A stretch of 32,014 bases of DNA. Source: Flavobacteriales bacterium (GTDB lineage: Bacteria; Bacteroidota; Bacteroidia; Flavobacteriales_D; Sanyastnellaceae). The stretch spans positions 1 through 32,014 of the forward strand of contig CANNHA010000014.1 of assembly GCA_947504275.1 (NCBI GenBank), read 5' to 3'. The notes below the pieces were generated by a model, which did not search any database, was not told where the DNA came from, and worked only from the letters and a program-made list of their open reading frames with translations. Positions 16,048-24,122 of the stretch are shown one piece after another; position 1 is the stretch's first letter; the number at the start of each line of letters is the position of its first letter. Both the position numbers and the translations under genes were made by a program.

Positions 16048-17298
16048 TCAATCCAGTATTGATTTCATTTTTAAATACTTATCTGGAGCTATGCTTAAAT
16101 AAGTTTTTGAATCGTAAAGATTATTTCTAAAGTCACATATAACATTATAAACTTCCTCGCTATCATATAATTTCTCATCATAATCGTTCTTAACCTTCTT
16201 CATTCCTGCACCTTTCGCCAATTTCACGAAATATGGATAAGCCTCGAACTGATCTGGATCTTCCCAATTCTCAACAGATGAATCCTCAAAATAAAATTCA
16301 CCTCCATTGAAGACGCAGAAGCCGAGACGCTCAACAAAGCTGTTGATCAAAAAATGAACTTTAAAATCTACTTTGGATTTCTTAGACAATTCAGAGAAAA
16401 AACCCTCACAAAGAATATTATCAGCCAATTCAACTATCTTATCACTGTTATCATTTTCGCTATGCCTCAAAATTTTATCATTGATAATTATTTGTCCTTT
16501 TGATTCATCGAAGTAAAAAATTGATTTGCATTCTGCATCAATATCATCATACGATGAAACCGCGGAATTAATATTCAATATTTCGTCTAAAACACTTGTT
16601 TCGATGGTCTTCGTTCCCGAATATTTAAGGATAGTTTTTTTTAGGTCAGCAAATTTTATTTCCGCATAAACAGTATTTTTGCTCAAAACGAGATTAGCCG
16701 AACTCGAATTTTTCTGATGATTTATTCCTAATTTACTCTTTTGATTTTTTGTAGGCTTCATAAACTTTTTCCGAAATTCTTTATCCGTAATTATCTCCAC
16801 TTTATTAAGTTTATTAGCCTTTTCTAAATTAGTGGTATCAGAAGTCCAACTATATTTATAAACAGCCTCCTCGACTATAAGCATGTCCGTTTTGCTTGTG
16901 ACTTTTTCAATGATTACACCACCACTCTTTAAGATCAATTCTCTTATATCCGCGACCTCAAATGGCAATAGTCCAGCGGGTAAAACTATTTTCTTACCCT
17001 TTATATAAATTAAGCCATCTTCAACATGTATTCCTTGGGATGATACTGAATTGGACTTTTTGAATGGGACCATCTTCAAAAAATCTTTCTCAGAAATAAT
17101 TGAAACAGTCTTCAACGCCTTTGCTTTTGCGAGTTTGCTTCCCGCGTCTTCCCCTACCACGAGGTAATTGAGTTTGGCACTAACACCAGAAAGCACTTTA
17201 CCGCCGTTGGCTTCAACCAATGCTTCGGCTTCGTCGCGGGTGAATTCGGTTAGTGTTCCTGTGAACAGGAAGGTTTGGTCTTGGATTTTTTCTGACAT
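16048..17298 (-). CDS. Double BRCT protein with unknown C-terminal domain
   Basis: Residues 1-78 are the shared LigA-type BRCT head (LFTGTLTEFTRDEAEAL, GGKVLSGVSAKLNYLVVGED). A second, diverged BRCT-like unit spans ~95-190 (GKKIVLPAGLLPFEVADIRE ... GGVIIEKVTSKTDMLIVEE ... VEIITDKEFRKKF). Tandem BRCTs often act as a phosphopeptide- or DNA-end-binding pair. The remaining ~215 residues are acidic, AT-rich in DNA, and not recognised (YDDIDAECKSIFYFDES, CVFNGGEFYFEDSSVENW). There is no signal peptide. The start ATG is unambiguous; the first residues (MSEKIQDQ) differ from the other two heads (MPTKSKIQDQ). Confidence 0.8.
   Translation of the reverse strand: MSEKIQDQTFLFTGTLTEFTRDEAEALVEANGGKVLSGVSAKLNYLVVGEDAGSKLAKAKALKTVSIISEKDFLKMVPFKKSNSVSSQGIHVEDGLIYIKGKKIVLPAGLLPFEVADIRELILKSGGVIIEKVTSKTDMLIVEEAVYKYSWTSDTTNLEKANKLNKVEIITDKEFRKKFMKPTKNQKSKLGINHQKNSSSANLVLSKNTVYAEIKFADLKKTILKYSGTKTIETSVLDEILNINSAVSSYDDIDAECKSIFYFDESKGQIIINDKILRHSENDNSDKIVELADNILCEGFFSELSKKSKVDFKVHFLINSFVERLGFCVFNGGEFYFEDSSVENWEDPDQFEAYPYFVKLAKGAGMKKVKNDYDEKLYDSEEVYNVICDFRNNLYDSKTYLSIAPDKYLKMKSILD
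17065..17298 (-). repeat. BRCT head repeat, copy 2
   Basis: This 234-bp segment encodes the same BRCT head as 15026-15265 and 19158-19397. DNA similarity is high until the FLKMVP codons and absent downstream. Confidence 0.9.
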
Positions 17299-17332
17299 TT
17301 CTTTATTTTCTATTATTCTGTAATATTCAGTC

Positions 17333-18001
17333 TCAGGAAACTTGAATCAGCTTAAGAACATCTTTGTCCTTCTTCAATTTTGCGGATGCATACTCCAATG
17401 CGTCAGGATCCAAAGACACCGCTTTCAGAACAATTTCTTTGTCATTTTTTAAGTGATCAGACGCATACTCCAATGCCCCGCCGATATCAGAAACCGCCAT
17501 CATTACCAACTCACGGTCATTCCTTAATTCATCAGAAGCACAGCGCAGAGCAAATGCCCAGTTTTTAATAGCTTTCTTCACTATTTCTTTATCCGACTTG
17601 AATATCGCTGCACATGTTTCCAAAGGCGTGTCATTTGAAAAAATATTGCTATTATTATCTAAAGCCAATTCTAACAATTCTCTGTCGGCTTTCAACTCAT
17701 CACCAATTAAATTGTAAGAAGTCCATGATGATTTTACTGCTTTTGTAGCATATTTCTTGTCATTTCGGATACGCTCAGACGCAAACTGAATCAAATCACC
17801 TCGTGAAACTTTTAACGCCTTTGAGAAAAATTTTTCGTCATCCTTTAGTCGATCCGAAGCAAATCCAAATGAATACAAATCATTTTCTATAGCGGCCAAC
17901 ACAACTTCCTCATTGTCTCTGAAAGTCTCATCTAAATCGCGCAGATCATAACCCGTTTTTTTCACTTTCTTAATTGCTGCTTGTAAGGTAACCTTTGCCA
18001 T
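17333..18001 (-). CDS. DUF4116 repeat protein
   Basis: The 222-residue protein is built almost wholly of ~25-residue helical repeats with the pattern D-(K/R)-E-(I/L)-V-x-x-A-(V/I)-x-x-x-x-x-A-(L/F)-x-(Y/F)-A-S-x-x-L-K. Clear examples are DRELVMMAV...ALEYASDHLKN and DKEIVLKAV...ALEYASAKLKK. This is the DUF4116 repeat, a helical-repeat scaffold known from bacterial and protist proteins of unknown function. About eight units are visible, the middle ones (LDNNSNIFSNDTPLETCAAI) being diverged. No signal peptide or catalytic motif is present. It probably mediates protein binding within the operon's products. It is separated from the BRCT gene downstream by 34 bp. Confidence 0.85.
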   Translation of the reverse strand: MAKVTLQAAIKKVKKTGYDLRDLDETFRDNEEVVLAAIENDLYSFGFASDRLKDDEKFFSKALKVSRGDLIQFASERIRNDKKYATKAVKSSWTSYNLIGDELKADRELLELALDNNSNIFSNDTPLETCAAIFKSDKEIVKKAIKNWAFALRCASDELRNDRELVMMAVSDIGGALEYASDHLKNDKEIVLKAVSLDPDALEYASAKLKKDKDVLKLIQVS

Positions 18002-18105
18002 AATTTCTTTTTTTAAATTAAATTTCTTTTTGATTCATTCATTTTCCTAATTCATTCTACCTGGACAAAACAAAATTTGAGGTTTGATTCAATTGCCGAT
18101 AAAGT

Positions 18106-18684
18106 TTAATCTTTCACCAAACGCAAAGAGTAACCATTTCCTTTTTCCGAGGCTTTGCATTCTACTGTTTTGCGATCTTCAAATAAGCGACAATCAATAG
18201 CTGAACTTTTTGAGAAATCGGATGATGTCCAGAAATGTACTTGCGTTCCATTACCGAAAAACTCACCATCCTCTGTGCACATTCCAACTGGTATTGCTGA
18301 AAATCCTGATTTGTTGTTTCCATTACCATCCTGGGTATTCAAATCATCATCCATATACTCATCCCATCCAAAATCGCTCTTTAATTCCTTACTGCCAATT
18401 TCTTCCCCACCGAATTTCTCAATTAAAACAGACCACTCTTCATCCGTTGGAATATGCCATCCATCAGGTGATAATCCTCGCTCATCAATAATAGCATACC
18501 AATTGTATAATGTCTCACCGCTACTTTCGAACAAATAAAAACACATCATTGGTTTTCCGTCCTTTACGGCCTTTTTCCATTCTTTTGCATTCTTAGCAAC
18601 GGGAACTGAATCTCCGTTTCTGAATTGAACGACATCTACATTCTTAGACGTCCAGATTTGTTTTCCAATTTTAATTTCTTCCAT
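18106..18684 (-). CDS. Stand-alone FISUMP domain protein
   Basis: This 192-residue protein consists of one FISUMP domain. It opens with EEIKIGKQIWTSKNVDVVQF and continues with LYNWYAIIDERGLSPDGWHI, PTDEEWSVLIEKFGG, SGFSAIPVG, FWTSSDFSKSSA and a terminal GNGYSLRLVKD. It has no signal peptide or lipobox, unlike typical exported FISUMP proteins, which agrees with the intracellular BRCT-FISUMP fusion in the same operon. It resembles the FISUMP units of the 13589-15265 protein, including at DNA level near the domain start, so duplication within the operon is likely. The acidic insert DDDLNTQDGNGNN may be a Ca-binding or variable loop. Ligand is unknown. Confidence 0.85.
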   Translation of the reverse strand: MEEIKIGKQIWTSKNVDVVQFRNGDSVPVAKNAKEWKKAVKDGKPMMCFYLFESSGETLYNWYAIIDERGLSPDGWHIPTDEEWSVLIEKFGGEEIGSKELKSDFGWDEYMDDDLNTQDGNGNNKSGFSAIPVGMCTEDGEFFGNGTQVHFWTSSDFSKSSAIDCRLFEDRKTVECKASEKGNGYSLRLVKD

Positions 18685-18770
18685 TATATTAATTTTTTAT
18701 TTAGTTCAACTGTGACAATATGCATAAAACCATACTTGAGATTATCCCTCTTTTGACGTATAGTTTGCTT

Positions 18771-19397
18771 CTATTTCATATTAATTAATTTTATCGGACG
18801 TAGCACATTTTCTACCCTTTCAAAAAACTCTTTGTAATCACCGTTCTTAAAATTGATAACCCAATATTTTTCGCCTCCTCCTAATCCTGACCCAGAGGAG
18901 GAGCAACTCCAATAGCAATCTTTGGCATACCCTTTTATCATTTTTCGATTCGCATAGATTACCTTCAATTGATCCATGGTTGGAATTACCCAGCCTTTTC
19001 CAAACTTCTTCAATTCCTTGGCAGCGTTCTCCATTGATACCATAACCTCCGTTTTACTCACCTCAAATTCTCCCATAATGATGGCATCCTTGTCCGCAAC
19101 AATTTTTGATTTCTCTGATGCGCTCTTCACAGTTTTTTCTGCAGACGCCTTTCCCTTCGGCACCATCCTCAAAAACTCTTTCTCAGTTATGATTGAAACC
19201 GTCTTCAACGCCTTTGCCTTGGTGAGTTTGCTTCCCGCGTCTTCCCCTACCACGAGGTAATTGAGTTTGGCACTTACACCAGAAAGAACTTTACCGCCGT
19301 TGGCTTCAACCAATGCTTCGGCTTCATCGCGGGTGAATTCGGTTAGTGTTCCTGTGAAGAGGAAGGTTTGGTCTTGGATTTTTGATTTGGTTGGCAT
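18771..19397 (-). CDS. BRCT - FISUMP/DUF1566-like fusion protein
   Basis: The start is placed at the ATG at 19397 (MPTKSKIQDQ), identical to the paralogue at 15265; a frame extension to GTG at 19409 adds only MLTT and is not favoured. Residues 1-80 form the shared BRCT head, with the GG pair intact. After a short Lys/Ser/Ala linker, ~105 residues resemble a short CLECT-type FISUMP/DUF1566 domain: MGEFEVSKTEV, KGWVIPTMDQLKVIY, CYWSCSSSGSG, KYWVINFKNGD and NVLRPIKLI follow the usual order 'W-x-(I/L)-P-(T/S) ... YW(T/S)(S/C) ... (V/L)R-x-I/V'. No signal peptide is present. The tail is unrelated in DNA sequence to those of the other BRCT-headed genes. The product is 208 residues. Confidence 0.75.
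   Translation of the reverse strand: MPTKSKIQDQTFLFTGTLTEFTRDEAEALVEANGGKVLSGVSAKLNYLVVGEDAGSKLTKAKALKTVSIITEKEFLRMVPKGKASAEKTVKSASEKSKIVADKDAIIMGEFEVSKTEVMVSMENAAKELKKFGKGWVIPTMDQLKVIYANRKMIKGYAKDCYWSCSSSGSGLGGGEKYWVINFKNGDYKEFFERVENVLRPIKLINMK
19158..19397 (-). repeat. BRCT head repeat, copy 3
   Basis: This 240-bp segment is nearly identical to 15026-15265. Amino-acid differences are G34/V34, E52/D52, T59/A59 and R77/K77. Confidence 0.9.
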
Positions 19398-19444
19398 AGT
19401 AGTTAGCACTTTTTTAATTGAATGATATCTCCTTGGTCGACAAA

Positions 19445-20920
19445 CTACTTCTTAATCAAAAGATTCAAAGTGGTTCCATCAGTTTCTAGTTCAAATTTTT
19501 TTGTGAGCTCCTTGAAATCCTTTTTCACAAACTTCCATTTATCAATGTCGAAAGTACTCTCATCAATATTTAAATCATTAAATTCTAGTATATGCTCTTT
19601 CTTCAACTTTACTTCAGTCCCCCAATAAGAACCAATGCTAAAAACAAACTTCTTGATTGAATTTTCTGACAAGTGCTTAAAATCACAAATTGAATGACAA
19701 TCAACCATTTCCAAAGTACTCAGCTTTAAAAGAAACGAAATGCCTTTTAATGAAATGATTCGAGATTCTATTAACTTCAGTTCCTCAAGTGATGCTAACC
19801 CTTTAAAACCTACTAAATCGTCTATGTTCATCATACTTTTCAGTGATAGCTTTTTTAGTTTGCTGAGTGAAGTCAAGCAACTCGCTGAAAAATCAGATTT
19901 ATAACCTGATGTACCCATTGCATTTTCTTCAATTTCCAACGTTTCTAGATTTGTTAAACATTTCAACTTGTCAAATTCTAAAAAACCTTTCCCTCCATTT
20001 CCCACATCAGTGCGAAGCACCAAACTTCTCAATTCCTTACAACTTTCCAGAAAACTCAAATCAACGGATACAACATCTTGACTAGTAGTATTTAAATTAA
20101 GTGATTGTAAGCTCGGCGGCATTTGAATTTGCGGCTTCCCTTTGCTTGGATATCCTGAGATATTCAGTTCCAAATTCAAAAGCGATTTTAACTCTTTGAA
20201 AAATGTCAAATCATCATTAGACTCATCAGTAACAGTTAAATTCAAAGATTCAAGTTTCGACAATTCTTTCCAATTCAACTTGGTGCCAGCCAAGTTGGTA
20301 CCCATTTCCAAACTAATCAAATTTTTTGGCAAACTCAATTGCCCCACTTTTGCATTCCAATTTAACTCTTTGATTGTTGAATTCATCAAATCAACCTTCT
20401 TACTCGAGACAGATGGAGAACTGATGCGAAAACTATTTAATTTCAAATTCTCCAAACCATTCAGTTCAATCTTCAATTCAGACCAACTTTCAATATCCAA
20501 CTTTTCGATTTTTGGACAAGCATTGAGAAGAGGTTGTGTATTCAATTCGTCAGACTCCAAGATGATAGACATTTCAGTTATGCCTGCTCCAATTAATTCA
20601 ACAAATTTTTTAAATTGGTTGTATTGTAAACCTTGCAAATGAACTTTGGAAATTGGAAGTGTAAAATCCCAAGACTTCTTGTCTTTAATCAATTCATCCA
20701 GATTCTCAATTGATGCACCATCATAAATACTAATCTCAACGCCATCATAATAGCCTGATTTTGCCTCCTCCTCAATATTTTCTAAATCTATACTAATAAA
20801 GTCATCTTTATAATGCTCCTCACCTTTGGCATTTTTAATGAGATCAAAAGAAATCAAATCATTTTCTTTTAACGTTTGTAGCAAACCTGTTTGACTGCTC
20901 TTCTTTTTTAAGTTCTTCAT
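19445..20920 (-). CDS. Leucine-rich repeat protein, first gene of the long operon
   Basis: The 491-residue protein has a charged N-terminal region (~1-100, with acidic YDGVEISIYDG) and then a leucine-rich-repeat solenoid from ~130 to ~440. Repeats such as KLESLNLTVTDES, LKSLLNLELNISG, SLQSLNLNTTS, CKELRSLVLRTD, LTNLETLEIEENA, LSKLKKLSLKSM and LASLEELKLIES follow the L-x-x-L-x-L pattern. There is no signal peptide or membrane anchor, so it is inferred to be cytoplasmic. LRR proteins are recognition scaffolds, and being first in the operon may favour higher expression. The sequence before its start contains the candidate operon promoter and an inverted repeat (21009-21045). The C-terminus carries a Lys-rich helical tail. 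Confidence 0.8.
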   Translation of the reverse strand: MKNLKKKSSQTGLLQTLKENDLISFDLIKNAKGEEHYKDDFISIDLENIEEEAKSGYYDGVEISIYDGASIENLDELIKDKKSWDFTLPISKVHLQGLQYNQFKKFVELIGAGITEMSIILESDELNTQPLLNACPKIEKLDIESWSELKIELNGLENLKLNSFRISSPSVSSKKVDLMNSTIKELNWNAKVGQLSLPKNLISLEMGTNLAGTKLNWKELSKLESLNLTVTDESNDDLTFFKELKSLLNLELNISGYPSKGKPQIQMPPSLQSLNLNTTSQDVVSVDLSFLESCKELRSLVLRTDVGNGGKGFLEFDKLKCLTNLETLEIEENAMGTSGYKSDFSASCLTSLSKLKKLSLKSMMNIDDLVGFKGLASLEELKLIESRIISLKGISFLLKLSTLEMVDCHSICDFKHLSENSIKKFVFSIGSYWGTEVKLKKEHILEFNDLNIDESTFDIDKWKFVKKDFKELTKKFELETDGTTLNLLIKK

Positions 20921-21008
20921 ATTCGTTATTTTTTTAAAATTTCATGTACCTCCCGAAATTTGTACTAATTAATATGGCTCATTTCCTCTATGTCGCTTTG
21001 TTTCACAC

Positions 21009-21045
21009 TAACCGATGTAAAATATGTCAAGGTAGAAATCGGTTA
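21009..21045 (-). promoter_or_regulatory. Inverted repeat around a -33-like TTGACA, upstream of the long operon
   Basis: Perfect 8-bp arms TAACCGAT (21009-21016) and ATCGGTTA (21038-21045) are separated by 21 bp. On the minus strand TTGACA (21030-21025) lies between them, with a weak -7 (TAGTGTGA) 17 bp downstream. It sits ~90-125 bp before the ATG at 20920. An operator for the 12-gene operon is plausible. A lone TAACCGAT half recurs at 21651-21658. Confidence 0.4.
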
Positions 21046-21111
21046 ACCCAACTGAGAAAAGAAAAGCCCATTCTTAATTTTCAACTTTATTGACATTTAC
21101 TTTTATTTTCA

Positions 21112-21534
21112 TCACTTGAAAGAATAAATCCTACTTTTTAACTGATCACATCTTTCTAAAATACAACTATTCAGCTCATCCCAACTCCCTTTATCCGTCA
21201 ACTGAGACATCTTGAATGGTATCCCCCCAATACTGTAAGGAGCCCAACCTTTTGACATAGCATTCAAAATAATCTCATTATTGATTTTCAAAAACGCAGC
21301 TATTTCTTGATTTGCGCGACACAAATACCTCAATACATATTTTGTCTTATCTTGAAAACAATAGTGTTTTTGGGGCTCTAAAGAAATTTGAGGAAAAAAA
21401 TACAGCTCTATCAAATTTGCATCCTCCTCCATATCTTCCCACGGATCGATATTCAACACCCCGCTCTCCTTAATGTCGCGTTTGAGCCCTTGAACTGTCT
21501 GACAATAAAAATCTAAAACAAAATATATTTCCAC
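21112..21534 (-). CDS. Unknown small soluble protein
   Basis: This 140-residue frame starts with GTG at 21534 (M/V-EIYFVLDFYC); an in-frame stop lies just upstream and no earlier ATG is available. The product is acidic in the middle (DPWEDMEEDANLIELYFFP), with Cys-containing helices (LRYLCRANQEIAAFLK) and a conserved-looking WAPYSIGGIPFKM segment. No family is recognised. It lies on the same strand as the long operon but ~190 bp upstream of its first gene, with that operon's own candidate promoter between them, so it is probably a separate unit. Confidence 0.6.
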   Translation of the reverse strand: MEIYFVLDFYCQTVQGLKRDIKESGVLNIDPWEDMEEDANLIELYFFPQISLEPQKHYCFQDKTKYVLRYLCRANQEIAAFLKINNEIILNAMSKGWAPYSIGGIPFKMSQLTDKGSWDELNSCILERCDQLKSRIYSFK

Positions 21535-21622
21535 TGATTAATACTTAATTTATCCTTATACCCAAGTTCGCTTCAATCAACTCTATTCTTTTGTGTATAC
21601 TGCAAAATACTAGAACATAATT

Positions 21623-21630
21623 CAAATATA
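21623..21630 (-). promoter_or_regulatory. Candidate -7 box (TATATTTG) for gene 21112-21534
   Basis: On the minus strand TATATTTG matches TAnnTTTG exactly, ~89 bp before the GTG start. No TTG is found at the usual distance upstream, so it is a weak call. Confidence 0.3.
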
Positions 21631-21833
21631 AACAAACATCTCTTTTTTAGTAACCGATATAAACAATAATATCAACCGGCATTACACTTTGTAACATCAC
21701 ATGAATGCAGCCAAATAACCCTCCTTACTTTTATCCAGAGAACTACCGAAAAGCTAAAAAGTACAAAATCAAAAGGAGCTGCAACATATATTGTCAGACA
21801 ACAATTTAAGAGGTAAAACATTGAAAATTTCTG

Positions 21834-21841
21834 TAATTTTG
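21834..21841 (+). promoter_or_regulatory. Candidate -7 box (TAATTTTG) immediately before gene 21848
   Basis: An exact TAnnTTTG match ends 6 bp before the ATG. Transcription would start at about the start codon, giving a leaderless message. No -33 TTG is found at standard spacing. Confidence 0.3.
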
Positions 21842-21847
21842 TGATGG

Positions 21848-22270
21848 ATGAAACTAAAAATTTACCTTTTTTTATTCCTAGTTAATACACTTGGGATCAT
21901 TAATAGCGAAAACGTAAAGGCCCAAGACTGCCTTTTCAAAAACCCCTTGTGCTTTTACAACTCAGACATCCTGAGCTATCTCCAAGTGTTACACAAAAAT
22001 CAACAATACGAGCAAATGCTTCCCTATCTCTGCGGGCCAGCCGTTGACAACTTGAACAAGCAGCAAAAGATAAACAAGCTGGAAGATGCTTCTTTTGGTT
22101 ACCAAATGAAACGCGCTGGGGTCAAAGAGATTTCAAAATCAGAATGGAACCTGACCTACAGCAGAACCATCATGGGCACCCAAGAGAATTTCAAAATCCG
22201 TTGTCTTTTAAAGCAAGACAAATGTTGCCTTTATCTGGATGAAAAGGCTTGGAAGACGATTTTCCATTAA
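21848..22270 (+). CDS. Small secreted protein of unknown function
   Basis: The 140-residue protein begins with a signal peptide (MKLKIYLFLFLVNTLGIINS ... NVKAQ, cleavage likely after ~25). The mature part has six Cys residues (two near the new N-terminus, DCLFKNPLC, and a late CLLKQDKCCLYL), which could form disulphides in the periplasm. The middle is helical (YLQVLHKNQQYEQMLPYLCG), and the end is beta-rich (EWNLTYSRTIMGTQENFKIRC). No family is recognised. It converges on the AAA+ gene with a 12-bp gap. Confidence 0.65.
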   Translation: MKLKIYLFLFLVNTLGIINSENVKAQDCLFKNPLCFYNSDILSYLQVLHKNQQYEQMLPYLCGPAVDNLNKQQKINKLEDASFGYQMKRAGVKEISKSEWNLTYSRTIMGTQENFKIRCLLKQDKCCLYLDEKAWKTIFH

Positions 22271-22282
22271 TATCAACTTTTC

Positions 22283-23941
22283 CTAAAACCCAATCTTCCC
22301 TCTACCCTCCTTCAACGCATACTGCGTCTCCTTCTCGCACAGCTGATCCAATAAAGCGACCTTATTCTTCTTAGGGTGCATCACAATGTCCAAGACGAAC
22401 TTGCGGTAAATGTTGCTGATTTGCCCTCCTGTCAATTTGTACTTTAAACCAATGGCTGCAATGTCCTGCGCCTTCATGTCCTCCGACAGGACATGCTGCA
22501 TCATCGCCAATTGAACTTCCTGATCGGGCTGGTTCAGTGCGACCTTCCACAAAAAGCGTCGCTCAAAGGCCGAATCCAAATTGTCCAAGAGATTGGTGGT
22601 CGCCACCAAAATGCCTTCGAAATTTTCCAACTCCTGCAAGAGGATGTTTTGTAGCGAATTGTTGGCCATGTCAACCGATCGCTCCACGCCAATTCGCTTG
22701 GACAACACGCCATCCGCCTCATTGAACAACAAGATGGGACAGCGCTTCTCCGATTTGACCAATTGCCGGTATCGCTGAAAAATACGCTTGGCATTCTTCT
22801 CCGTGTCTCCCATGTACTTGCCTCTTATCTCACTGATATCAACTAGGAATATACTTCGCTGATTGTTCCGTCCCCATTGCATCACAGATGCTGTCTTTCC
22901 TGTTCCAGGAGGTCCAAACAAAAGGATGGGCATACCCGTTCCCAATCGGCGTTGCTTCAGTTGCTTGATGATGCGGTCAAACGACTTTACCTCCATCATC
23001 TTGCCAATGCCCTCGAGCTGCTCCCGGTCTGACTCATTGTAAAACAACTTCTCCTCAACAATGGTATCCCAAGCCATCAGACGTCCCACATCTTCCTGAC
23101 CTACTACTGGCTTGAACGACCAATCCACCTCGGGGTAAAATACACGCATCACCTCATCACCCGCCACCAATTCCGTCATCCCAAAGATATCCATTGAATC
23201 GCCCATGGTAGCCAATGACAAACGCTGTAACACTCCGTCTGTCTTGAACAATCTGCTGCGCCACACCATTCGTTCTTGGTCATTGTTACCCATAAAATGC
23301 GCCAATGATTCAATAACAATTCCCGACTGCTTCTGCATGCGCTGCGCCACCAACATCATCAACAAAACACCATGATCCAAATCCAACTCCCACTCTTGCC
23401 CACACTTCTGGACAATAGGCGCCTGAGGATGAGCCTGCATCCAATCTTGCCAATGAGCGCGAACATTGGCCACATCCAACAAACCATTTTGAAGACCAGT
23501 CAACCACTGTTGGCTGGTTGACACCAATAACAACTGGTCATCCACTTTCTCTTCCTTGGGTTTGACTCCTGAAATGAGATGTTTTAACCAGCGGTTATCT
23601 ATCTTAATGTCTTCATAGTAACAGTCCAACTTCTTCTTGGCAAAGACATGGCCTTTGTTACACCAACGCTCAATCATGGGATGCAGCCACTCCCAATCCG
23701 CATAACTCAATTTCAAATCATTGACGAAATCCTGCGAAGACAGTGTTTCACCTTTCAATGTCTTGAGCGCGATGTACAAGAAGTACATGGCCTCGCTGGG
23801 ATGCTGCATTTCATGAAAAGATCTAAAACGCTCAAGATCTTTTTTGTGCGGGGACACCGCCTTACTCCATCCATAAAACAATCGCTCTGGTTCAACCAAG
23901 GAAACCGCTTGGATCAAAGGCAAAAAACTTTTAGTGGCCAT
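22283..23941 (-). CDS. AAA+ ATPase with N-terminal helical domain
   Basis: The 552-residue protein has a ~300-residue N-terminal domain without a recognised family, then a classical AAA module. Walker A is GPPGTGKT (343-350). Walker B is ILLFNEAD (403-410), with Asn407 in the usual Asp position and Glu408 kept, a variant seen in some AAA proteins. Sensor 1 is ATTN (~447-450) and the arginine-finger pair is RR (461-462). It should form an ATP-driven ring that unfolds or remodels proteins or nucleoprotein complexes; no protease domain is attached. It is transcribed divergently from the WYL regulator with a 181-bp gap, an arrangement common in regulated conflict loci. Substrate is unknown. Confidence 0.85.
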   Translation of the reverse strand: MATKSFLPLIQAVSLVEPERLFYGWSKAVSPHKKDLERFRSFHEMQHPSEAMYFLYIALKTLKGETLSSQDFVNDLKLSYADWEWLHPMIERWCNKGHVFAKKKLDCYYEDIKIDNRWLKHLISGVKPKEEKVDDQLLLVSTSQQWLTGLQNGLLDVANVRAHWQDWMQAHPQAPIVQKCGQEWELDLDHGVLLMMLVAQRMQKQSGIVIESLAHFMGNNDQERMVWRSRLFKTDGVLQRLSLATMGDSMDIFGMTELVAGDEVMRVFYPEVDWSFKPVVGQEDVGRLMAWDTIVEEKLFYNESDREQLEGIGKMMEVKSFDRIIKQLKQRRLGTGMPILLFGPPGTGKTASVMQWGRNNQRSIFLVDISEIRGKYMGDTEKNAKRIFQRYRQLVKSEKRCPILLFNEADGVLSKRIGVERSVDMANNSLQNILLQELENFEGILVATTNLLDNLDSAFERRFLWKVALNQPDQEVQLAMMQHVLSEDMKAQDIAAIGLKYKLTGGQISNIYRKFVLDIVMHPKKNKVALLDQLCEKETQYALKEGRGKIGF

Positions 23942-24080
23942 ATTAGAATTGGGATTTGTAGAAATATAATGAAATACAATTGCAATTTTGCTTCAAAAAG
24001 AATAGACCTGTTGATAACTTCAACGCTAAACCATTCTAGAAAATTGTGCTGTAAGCCATCCGATCTTCAAAATATATTAT

Positions 24081-24088
24081 TACTTTTG
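24081..24088 (+). promoter_or_regulatory. -7 box (TACTTTTG) of the WYL regulator gene
   Basis: An exact TAnnTTTG match lies 34 bp before the ATG at 24123. It overlaps the first bases of the 17-bp palindrome at 24086-24102, so a protein bound there would block transcription (autoregulation, inferred). Confidence 0.5.
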
Positions 24089-24102
24089 CGAAAATGTTGC
24101 AA
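24086..24102 (+). promoter_or_regulatory. WYL-operator candidate, site 1
   Basis: TTGCGAAAATGTTGCAA is an imperfect palindrome with TTGC...GCAA arms. Reverse-complement relatives with one mismatch each lie at 25274-25290 and 27214-27230. It sits over the expected transcription start of the WYL gene. Confidence 0.65.
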
Positions 24103-24122
24103 TTTAATCCAATAATCACGCT

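Larger units (their letters stand above)
21535..21847. other. Intergenic stretch between divergent small genes
   Basis: This 313-bp AT-rich region separates the starts at 21534 and 21848. It contains a TAACCGAT half-repeat (21651-21658) and one good -7-like box for each direction. No coding frame, RNA gene or larger repeat is seen. Confidence 0.5.

Noticed and set aside
13589-19397. Diversity-generating retroelement acting on the FISUMP/CLECT-like tails
   Set aside because: No reverse transcriptase or template repeat is visible in the window; the repeated part is the BRCT head, not a C-terminal variable region.
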